A DNA stretch of 30,650 nt from CAVSUR01 sp052143655 (GTDB lineage Bacteria > Actinomycetota > Actinomycetes > Streptosporangiales > Streptosporangiaceae). The notes beneath the pieces are model-generated. The model made no database searches. It was not told the DNA's origin and saw only the letters and a list, made by a program, of their open reading frames with translations. The stretch covers positions 1 through 30,650 of the forward strand of contig JBKQSL010000382.1 in the NCBI GenBank assembly GCA_052143655.1, written 5' to 3'. Positions 1-6,162 of this stretch are shown here, piece after piece (the first letter of the stretch is position 1; every line of letters starts with the position of its first letter). The translations under genes were made by a program, and so were the position numbers.

Positions 1-100
1 CGCGCCCGCATGGTTGTCACTGCCGAAGCTCTTGCGCCCGTCTGTCACCCCGGCGAGCCTAGCGCTGACTGTCCCGGCCTCGGCAGGGCGGTGCGGGCCG

Positions 101-126
101 TGACAGCGCATCCTGACAGCGCATCC
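101..126. repeat. 13-bp tandem duplication
   Basis: The 13-mer tgacagcgcatcc occurs twice in direct succession (101-113 and 114-126). It lies in the non-coding stretch upstream of the GNAT gene. No coding or regulatory role can be read from it. The remainder of 1-237 shows no convincing gene, and no parS-like palindrome is present. Confidence 0.8.
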
Positions 127-237
127 TCCGTCACGGGCCGGCGCTGAGTACCATAGTGCCGACGTGCTGCCTGCCCGTGCCCGGCTAGCGCAGCTGCCAG
201 CCCCCGCTGCCCATATGGCCCGGATCCGATCACAGAG

Positions 238-861
238 GTGCCAGTGCCGCGCCGTCTTGCGAACATCACGCTTGACAACCTCAGCGACGTGCCTTCGCGG
301 TGCCGGCGCTGCGTCTTCTGGGAACTTGACCCGGTCAGCCAGGCGCGCACGCTGGAGGAGGGCGACCCGGCGCTGGAAAAGGAAGCCTGGATCTCCTCGG
401 TCCTGCTCGAATGGGGGGCCTGTGGAAAGATCATTTACGTCGACGGGGTGCCCGCCGGGTTCATGGTCTACGCGCCACCGCGGTTCGTGCCCCGGTCCTT
501 CGCCTTTCCCACCAGTCCGGTCAGCGCCGATGCCGTGCTGCTGATGACCGCGCACGTGATCCCGGAGTTCGCCGGCGGCGGACTGGGCCGGGTGCTCATT
601 CAGGGCCTGGCGAAGGACCTCACCCGTCGCGGCGTGAAGGCCATCGAGGCCTTCGGCGACCTGAACTGGAACGGCCCTGGCTGCGTCGTGCCGGCTGACT
701 ACCTGCTGGCAGTGGGCTTCAAGACCGTGCGCCCGCACCTGCGCTACCCGCGGCTGCGGCTGGAGCTGAAGACGGCCCTGTCCTGGCGGGAGGACGTCGA
801 GGTCGCCCTGGAACGGCTGCTGGGCTCGATGACGCCCGAGCGCGCGCTCCGGCTGGCCTGA
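238..861 (+). CDS. GNAT family N-acetyltransferase
   Basis: This 207-residue protein looks like a Gcn5-related N-acetyltransferase, which moves an acetyl group from acetyl-CoA to an unknown amine. The N-terminus carries a CRRCVFWELDP segment, and the middle has the acetyl-CoA loop region (PEFAGGGLGRVLIQGLAKDL, about residues 109-128), followed by a strand and a helix typical of the fold. It is the only plus-strand gene in the first 11.7 kb and converges on trxA. A GNAT gene of this kind commonly sits between parB and trxA in actinomycetes, which is established synteny. The start is uncertain: GTG 238 overlaps the AGAGG at 234-238, whereas GTG 244 would give that Shine-Dalgarno a normal 5-base spacing. 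The substrate is unknown. Confidence 0.85.
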   Translation: MPVPRRLANITLDNLSDVPSRCRRCVFWELDPVSQARTLEEGDPALEKEAWISSVLLEWGACGKIIYVDGVPAGFMVYAPPRFVPRSFAFPTSPVSADAVLLMTAHVIPEFAGGGLGRVLIQGLAKDLTRRGVKAIEAFGDLNWNGPGCVVPADYLLAVGFKTVRPHLRYPRLRLELKTALSWREDVEVALERLLGSMTPERALRLA

Positions 862-987
862 CCTGCCGCGCCGGGCCAGCGGGTGGCCGCGTGTCCAGCA
901 CGGAGCGCTCCGGCATGGAAACGGGGCCAGCCAGCCGTGGCACGCGCGAGTCGGCCGTCCCCGTCACAGAGCCTGGAGCGGAACGAC

Positions 988-1311
988 CTAGATGTAGTCG
1001 GCCAGCTCGCGCAGCAGGGCGGACTTGGGCTTCGCTCCGACGATCTCCTTGACGACCTCGCCGCCCTTGAACACGCTCAGTGTGGGAATGTTGAGGATTC
1101 CATAACGCTGCGTAACTGAAGGATTCTCGTCGACGTTCAGCTTGACGACACTGAGCTTGTCGGCATACTCGGTGGCGATCTCCTCGAGCACGGGAGCGAC
1201 CTGGCGGCACGGCCCGCACCACTCGGCCCAGTAGTCCACGACTACGGGCTTGTCGCTCTTCAGCACGTCGGCCTCGAACGTCGCGTCGGTTACGGCCTTG
1301 GTTGCGCCCAT
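988..1311 (-). CDS. trxA: thioredoxin
   Basis: This 107-residue thioredoxin is a small cytoplasmic dithiol-disulfide oxidoreductase. The active site WCGPC is preceded by VVVDYWAE, as in classical thioredoxins, and the cis-proline is in the NIPTL segment. The length is normal for the family, and nothing suggests a signal peptide. The ATG at 1309-1311 has a strong purine-rich ribosome binding site (GGAAGGAAG) about 10 bases upstream. It lies 59 bases downstream of trxB on the same strand, so the reductase and its substrate are probably co-transcribed. It matches trxC (Rv3914) of M. tuberculosis and its Streptomyces counterpart by position. Confidence 0.97.
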   Translation of the reverse strand: MGATKAVTDATFEADVLKSDKPVVVDYWAEWCGPCRQVAPVLEEIATEYADKLSVVKLNVDENPSVTQRYGILNIPTLSVFKGGEVVKEIVGAKPKSALLRELADYI

Positions 1312-1370
1312 CTGGCGGACTTCCTTCCGTTTGTCGGTGAACTACGGCGGCCTGCAGCAGTGGTCAGCAG

Positions 1371-2303
1371 TCAGCCTTCGTGATCGGCCAGCCAGCGCTC
1401 GGCATCCAGCGCGGCGGCGCAGCCGGTGCCCGCCGCGGTGACCGCCTGCCGGTAGATGTGGTCCACCACATCCCCGGCGGCGAAAACGCCGTCGATGGCC
1501 GTGCGGGTCGTGGGGTGCGCGACCTTGAGGTACCCCTCGTCGTCGGTCTCGAGCTGGCCGGTGAACAACTCGCTGCGCGGGTCATGGCCGATGGCGATGA
1601 ACAACCCGGTGACCGGCAGCACGCTCTCCTCGCCAGTCCGGACGTTGCGCGTCCGCAGCCCGCTGACCCGGTCGGGGCCGAGGATCTTGGTGACCTCGCT
1701 GTCCCACCGGAACCGGATCTTGGGATTGGCCGCCGCCCGGTCCTGCATGATCTTCGACGCCCGCAGGGTGTCGCGGCGGTGCACGACCGTCACCGAGCGC
1801 GCGAACCTGGTCAGGAACGTCGCCTCTTCCATAGCCGAGTCACCGCCGCCGATGACGGCGATGTCCTGCTCGCGGAAGAAGAAGCCGTCGCAGGTCGCGC
1901 ACCACGAGACGCCGTGCCCCGACAGCTCCTTCTCGCCGGGGACACCCAGCTCCCGGTACCGGGAGCCGGTCGCGATGACGACGGTGCGGGCAAGGTAGGT
2001 GTCGCTGCCGGCCTTGACCGCCTTCGGCGTCGCGGCGAGGTCCACCTCGGTCACGTCCTCGGCCACGAGCTCGGCGCCGAACCGCTCCGCCTGCTTGCGG
2101 ATCGCGTCCATCAGGTCGGGCCCGAGGATCCCGTCGGGGAAGCCGGGGAAGTTCTCCACGTCGGTGGTATTCATCAGCGCACCGCCGGAGGTGACAGAGC
2201 CTTCGAACACCAGTGGGTTCAGCCGCGCCCGCGCGGCGTACAGGGCCGCGGTATACCCAGACGGCCCGGAGCCGATAACGATCACATCCCGGACGTCAGT
2301 CAC
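1371..2303 (-). CDS. trxB: thioredoxin-disulfide reductase
   Basis: This is an FAD- and NADPH-dependent reductase of thioredoxin. An N-terminal GSGPSG dinucleotide motif (about residues 10-15) binds FAD, CATCD (about 133-137) is the redox-active CxxC pair, and GGGDSA (about 150-155) is the NADPH-binding motif. A C-terminal GDVVDHIYRQ segment completes the FAD site. I chose GTG 2303 (310 residues, the usual family length) because GAGAGG lies 9 bases upstream and the protein then begins just before the FAD-binding strand. The open frame extends to 2378, but the extra 25 residues look non-coding. The gene is between the anti-sigma gene and trxA, all on the minus strand. Confidence 0.96.
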   Translation of the reverse strand: MTDVRDVIVIGSGPSGYTAALYAARARLNPLVFEGSVTSGGALMNTTDVENFPGFPDGILGPDLMDAIRKQAERFGAELVAEDVTEVDLAATPKAVKAGSDTYLARTVVIATGSRYRELGVPGEKELSGHGVSWCATCDGFFFREQDIAVIGGGDSAMEEATFLTRFARSVTVVHRRDTLRASKIMQDRAAANPKIRFRWDSEVTKILGPDRVSGLRTRNVRTGEESVLPVTGLFIAIGHDPRSELFTGQLETDDEGYLKVAHPTTRTAIDGVFAAGDVVDHIYRQAVTAAGTGCAAALDAERWLADHEG

Positions 2304-2420
2304 GTCATCCTGCCTCTCACGTTCTGCACGGGCGTCAACCGATCCTATGGCCCGCAGATTCCCGCCGGGCGCGGTCATGCCCCGCTTGGCGAGTCAGCGC
2401 GCCGGGCTGACGCTGGGCGG

Positions 2421-3377
2421 TCAGCCTGCCGGGATGACCTGGCTGGCGATGAGGTCGCTGCCCCCGGCCGAGCAGCCGGGCCCGACGACGTCGACCCGGA
2501 TGCTGCTCGCGCCGGGCGTCTGGGTGGCGACGACCGTCGCGCGCTGCCCCTCGTACTTCGCCACGTCAACGAGCAGCACATGACCGCCGGAGGCGATCCG
2601 GGTGACGCACCCTTCCAGCGCCGTCGCGGGCAGCCCGAGGGCCTGCTGCGGTGCGGATGCATGGCCGGACGGGACCGGGCTGGCGGCGCTGGCCGGGCCG
2701 CTTTCGGCTATTGACTGCCGGATCTGCGCGCCGAGCTGCCCGGGCCGGTAGTCGGTCCCGGTCGCGACCGGGGTGAAGGACGCCGCCTGGCTGTCAGGGC
2801 CGTAGCGTAGCTCAGGGCCGCGGCTCGGGCTCCGCGGCGCCGAGCTGCCAGCCGCCGCCCGTGGCCCGGCCGCCGCGGATCGCGGGCTGAAGCTAGCGCT
2901 GTGCGGCACTGACGCGCTCGCCGACTGGTTCGCTCCGGGGCTGCTGCCCAGGTGGGCGGCGATCTCGTAACCGCCGCCGGCCACCACGATCACGGCCCCG
3001 GCGGCCGCCAGCACCCGCAGCGCGACCGGGCTGGCCAGCCGCGACCGCGATCGTGTCCGGTCCTGCGCCGGGCGCCCGGCCTGGCGGTCCGGGGCGGGCG
3101 CGGGAGCCTGCCCGGTGACCCGGCCTGCCCCGGCGGAGGCCCGCTGGGCGGCCTCGTCGGCCAGCGCGCCGGTGATCCGGGCGGACAGGTAGTCCGGGAT
3201 CGGCGGGGCGGGCGCGGCGGCCAGCGCGGCCGTGACCGCGCCGAGCTGGTCCCTGACGGCTCGGCAGCGCGGGCAGGCGGCCAGATGGGCCCGGACCCGG
3301 GCCGCCCGGCGCGTGCTCAGGTCCTCCTCGGCCAGCCGGGCTATCTCCTCGGCACTGGCGTGCCGCCGCCGCATCAC
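2421..3377 (-). CDS. zinc-finger anti-sigma factor, SigM partner
   Basis: This is a putative membrane-anchored anti-sigma factor of 318 residues. Near the N-terminus it has the HxxxCxxC zinc-binding anti-sigma motif (HLAACPRC, about residues 31-38), which normally clamps the ECF sigma factor. A single membrane segment follows (LRVLAAAGAVIVVAGGGYEI), then a low-complexity Ser/Ala/Pro stretch and a compact C-terminal domain predicted to be extracytoplasmic. That domain holds two cysteines (EGCVTR and GPGCSAGG). The gene begins with GTG 3377 or ATG 3374, overlapping the sigM stop codon, so translation is probably coupled. The position corresponds to Rv3912 (RsmA) of M. tuberculosis. The signal it senses is not visible. 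Confidence 0.9.
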   Translation of the reverse strand: MMRRRHASAEEIARLAEEDLSTRRAARVRAHLAACPRCRAVRDQLGAVTAALAAAPAPPIPDYLSARITGALADEAAQRASAGAGRVTGQAPAPAPDRQAGRPAQDRTRSRSRLASPVALRVLAAAGAVIVVAGGGYEIAAHLGSSPGANQSASASVPHSASFSPRSAAAGPRAAAGSSAPRSPSRGPELRYGPDSQAASFTPVATGTDYRPGQLGAQIRQSIAESGPASAASPVPSGHASAPQQALGLPATALEGCVTRIASGGHVLLVDVAKYEGQRATVVATQTPGASSIRVDVVGPGCSAGGSDLIASQVIPAG

Positions 3378-4144
3378 GAATCCTCACGTCCTTCCCGCTC
3401 AGGTAGGACGTCAGGCGGCCCGGAACGGTTCCGCGGCTCGCTGCGCGGCCCCGCAGTGCCGCGCAGGTGCGCGAGCCGGGGCAGCAGCCGGGCGCGCCCC
3501 CGCGCGCACCGGCTCTTGACCGTGCCTGGCGAGACGCCGAGCACCTCGGCGGCGTCCGCGACCGGGTAGCCGAGCATGTCCACCAGCACCAGCGCCGACT
3601 GCTGCTCGGGCGGCAGCGTCCGCAGCGCGGCCATCACGTCGAGCGCGGTGTCGCTGTCGGCGGCGGGATCCGGCCGGGCCCGGCCGGCGGCGACGGCATC
3701 GAGGGTCCGCTCGTCCGTGCCCGCGGTCCGCGGCCGGGACGCCCGCCGCCGGATCCGGTCGAGGCAGGCGTTGACGACGATGCGGTGCAGCCAGGTGGTG
3801 ACCGCGGAGTCGCCGCGGAAGCTGTCGGCCCGGCGGAACGCGGAGATCATCGCGTCCTGCAGTGCGTCCGCAGCCTCCTCCGGATCGCCGAGCGTTCGGA
3901 TTGCCACCGCCCAGAGCCGGTCCCGGTGCCGGGCGAAGAGCTGGCCGAATGCCTCGGCGTCCCCGGCCACGTGCCGCCGCAGCAGTTCGGCGTCGGCAGG
4001 CCCGGCAGCCGGCCAGTCCGGCCCGGGATCGCTCGCGCCGACGGGACTCGCGTCGGCCGGACTCGCGCCTGCGGCCACTCCGGCCGGCGCGCCGTCCGCG
4101 CTCGCCTGCTGCGGCCGGTTGTCAGCGGGACCGGTCACCGTCAC
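3374..4144 (-). CDS. sigM: ECF RNA polymerase sigma factor SigM
   Basis: This is an extracytoplasmic-function sigma factor of 256 residues. Region 2 is clear (DALQDAMISAFRRADSFRGD, about residues 93-112, then TTWLHRIVVNACLDRIRRR). Region 4 ends in the helix-turn-helix PVADAAEVLGVSPGTVKSR. The first 50 residues are an Ala/Pro/Gly-rich tail without domain character. Two starts are possible: GTG 4144, or GTG 4138 with GAGGTGA just upstream, which looks the better ribosome site. The gene overlaps its anti-sigma gene by four bases and lies upstream of trxB-trxA, the SigM arrangement known from mycobacteria and Streptomyces. SigM factors usually control envelope or oxidative stress genes; its targets here are unknown. 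Confidence 0.93.
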   Translation of the reverse strand: MTVTGPADNRPQQASADGAPAGVAAGASPADASPVGASDPGPDWPAAGPADAELLRRHVAGDAEAFGQLFARHRDRLWAVAIRTLGDPEEAADALQDAMISAFRRADSFRGDSAVTTWLHRIVVNACLDRIRRRASRPRTAGTDERTLDAVAAGRARPDPAADSDTALDVMAALRTLPPEQQSALVLVDMLGYPVADAAEVLGVSPGTVKSRCARGRARLLPRLAHLRGTAGPRSEPRNRSGPPDVLPEREGREDS

Positions 4145-4265
4145 CTCGACGCTCGCCGGCCCGGCGTGCCGCGGCGGCCGTCTCGCCGGGCCGTGGCAGG
4201 CCGGGATGTACCCCGGATGTGCCTGCCGTCCCGGCGCCTGCCGCGTGGATAGCCTGGCCCGCTAA

Positions 4266-4294
4266 CCACCGGCGCGGCGGCCGCGGGCCGGTGG
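4266..4294 (-). terminator. GC-rich hairpin downstream of the pseudokinase gene
   Basis: The arms ccaccggc (4266-4273) and gccggtgg (4287-4294) form a perfect 8-bp stem around a 13-base GC-rich loop. It stands about 70 bases downstream of the pseudokinase stop codon and upstream of sigM. A U-tract is lacking, as is common in actinomycetes. A second hairpin (gcaggc 4196-4201 with gcctgc 4221-4226, with inner ccggg/cccgg pairing) is closer to sigM and may belong to its leader. Confidence 0.4.
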
Positions 4295-4362
4295 CTATCG
4301 GGCCGGAAAGCGCCGGTCCCGCGGTACGGCGGTCAGGGCGGCAGCGAGGGCGCACGGGCCGG

Positions 4363-5946
4363 TCAGGCCGATGACCCGCGGACCACGACATGGAATACCT
4401 GGGCCAGGAACTGGCCGCTGCTGATCTGCGGCGGCGACGGCGGCAGCTTCGTGAACCAGATCAGCACGTAGCGGCCGGTGGCGGTGCTCCTGGTCGTGAA
4501 CGTATGGGTGCCGGAGACGTCGCTGGCCTGGGCCACGGTCGTCATGCTGCCCAGCGCGCTGGGGCTGCGCACGTCGGAATTGCCGACCATGATCTGCACG
4601 TCGGCGCCCGGCTCCTGGCCGAACTCGACCTGGATCGAGCTGAGCCTGATCTTCCCGGGCATGGTCAGGATCAGGCCGCTGCCCTTCTTCAGGTTTCCGA
4701 ACTCCGCGGTGTCGTAGTACTGGGTGCTCCAGTACGCGGCGGGACTGCTCCCGAGCACGGCGGGAGCCGACCGGCTGTTCTCGTTGCCGGGATCGTTGCT
4801 GACCGAGGTGAGCGGATCGAAGCCGCTCGCAGTTGTCGGCGTGATGACGCTGGCCGAGGCCGCCGGCTTGGTGCCGGAATGGTGTCCGTGCTGGGTCGTC
4901 GTCTGCATAGGCGATCTGGACGAGTACCAGAACGGCGAGGTCGCGGCGACGATGCCGGCCGCGACCACCAGGACTAGGACGACGATGCCCGCCACCTTGG
5001 CGGGCGACCGCCGCCTGCGTGCCGGGCCGGCCGCCGGGGCCGTCCGCTGCGTAGCCGGCCGGGGCGCATCCGGGCCGGTCGCGAACCTGTCGCGGGCGTC
5101 TGTGTCGCGGGCAGCCGGCTGGCCGCGGCGGGCCGGCTCCGCCCGGGCCGGCCGCGGTCCGGGCGTGGCTGGCGGCGGGGGGAGCGGCGGGATGACAGCC
5201 AGCAGCGCGCTGGCCAGGTCACCTGGCCGGCGCAGGGCCGTGTCGCTGTCGTGCCCGCCTAGCTGCAGGGCGCGGCAGGTGACATCGTCGAGCGCTGCCG
5301 GGACGCCGGCCCGCACCTGCCGCGGCCGCCGCGGGCTCCCGTCGGCCACCGGCGCGGGCGGCAGGGCCGGATAGTCCGGTCCCGGCCAGCGGCCGGTCAG
5401 GGCGGCGTAGAGCAGCCGGCCGAGGCCGACGGTGTCCGCCAGGGCCGGGTCCTCGTCGGTGACGCCGGACAGCGCCGCGTCGATGCCCAGGCCGACCACC
5501 TTCACCCCGCCGCCGTGGCCGACTCGCAGCGACCCCGGGGTCAGGCTCAGGTGAGCTAGCCCGGCCGCGTGCGCGGCGGCAAGGGCCCCGGCGGCCTCGG
5601 CGACGATCCGCGCGCCGAGCGCGGGCTCCAGCGGGCCGGAGGCCAGCAGGTCGTCCAGGGTGTCGCCGACCGCCCACTCCATGATGATGTAGGCCCGGTC
5701 CCAGTCATCCTCGACGTCGAAGACCTGCACCAGGCGGGAGTCGGTCAGCCTGCTGGCTGCCCGGGCGGCGGTGATGACTTCCTGGACGCGCGGGAATCCC
5801 GGCGCGAACGTGAACACCGTGACCGCCCTGGCCAGGATCTCGTCGATGGCTTTCCAGGCAGCCCAGCCAGAGGCCGCGGCGATGCGGTCTTCCAGCCGGT
5901 AACGGCCGCCGAGCCTGGTACCCGGTTCGGAGATAAAGGTGCTCAT
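4363..5946 (-). CDS. membrane pseudokinase, MurJ-associated
   Basis: This 527-residue protein has a Ser/Thr kinase-like N-terminal half, but the catalytic residues are gone. The HRD loop reads HLSLTPGSL, the DFG position reads GLG, the VAIK lysine is replaced in AVTVFTFAP, and the glycine loop is degenerate. It should therefore bind partners rather than phosphorylate. A Pro/Arg-rich linker leads to one membrane helix (VAGIVVLVLVVAAGIVAA), followed by an extracytoplasmic beta-rich domain (about residues 395-520) resembling a discoidin-like fold. In M. tuberculosis the same modules are the C-terminus of MviN (Rv3910), whose pseudokinase recruits FhaA to regulate the flippase. Here they are a separate gene downstream of murJ, so the same role is inferred. 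The ATG at 5946 has GAGG 11 bases upstream. Confidence 0.88.
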   Translation of the reverse strand: MSTFISEPGTRLGGRYRLEDRIAAASGWAAWKAIDEILARAVTVFTFAPGFPRVQEVITAARAASRLTDSRLVQVFDVEDDWDRAYIIMEWAVGDTLDDLLASGPLEPALGARIVAEAAGALAAAHAAGLAHLSLTPGSLRVGHGGGVKVVGLGIDAALSGVTDEDPALADTVGLGRLLYAALTGRWPGPDYPALPPAPVADGSPRRPRQVRAGVPAALDDVTCRALQLGGHDSDTALRRPGDLASALLAVIPPLPPPPATPGPRPARAEPARRGQPAARDTDARDRFATGPDAPRPATQRTAPAAGPARRRRSPAKVAGIVVLVLVVAAGIVAATSPFWYSSRSPMQTTTQHGHHSGTKPAASASVITPTTASGFDPLTSVSNDPGNENSRSAPAVLGSSPAAYWSTQYYDTAEFGNLKKGSGLILTMPGKIRLSSIQVEFGQEPGADVQIMVGNSDVRSPSALGSMTTVAQASDVSGTHTFTTRSTATGRYVLIWFTKLPPSPPQISSGQFLAQVFHVVVRGSSA

Positions 5947-6162
5947 TGATCAGACGGCCTCATGCCACGGGTCGGTCGGCCCTGGCCTCCCTCCGCGGCC
6001 CGTAGGTGATCAACAGGACTAGATAGACAATGGTGCTGCACTACATGCTAGGCCCAGCGCGGCCCTTCGACCGGCCCGCCCGCGTGCCTGGCGCAAACCG
6101 TTACCGCCTGGAGACGTCCCCGTAGCACCGGCGAACGCCCCGCAGCGCGGCTGCGGGCATGG

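Noticed and set aside
1..237. parS or oriC elements at the left edge
   Set aside because: No gtttcacgtgaaac-like palindrome and no DnaA-box cluster is present. The minus-strand frame at 45-434 overlaps the GNAT gene and looks non-coding.
1380..2714. 444-residue plus-strand frame over trxB
   Set aside because: It is antisense to a clear thioredoxin reductase and part of the anti-sigma gene. Its His/Asp/Gly/Arg-rich composition is typical of a GC-rich shadow frame.
4122..4391. 89-residue minus-strand frame between sigM and the pseudokinase gene
   Set aside because: It is Arg/Pro/Gly-rich with no ribosome site, overlaps both neighbours and contains the two hairpins, so it is more likely a leader/terminator region.
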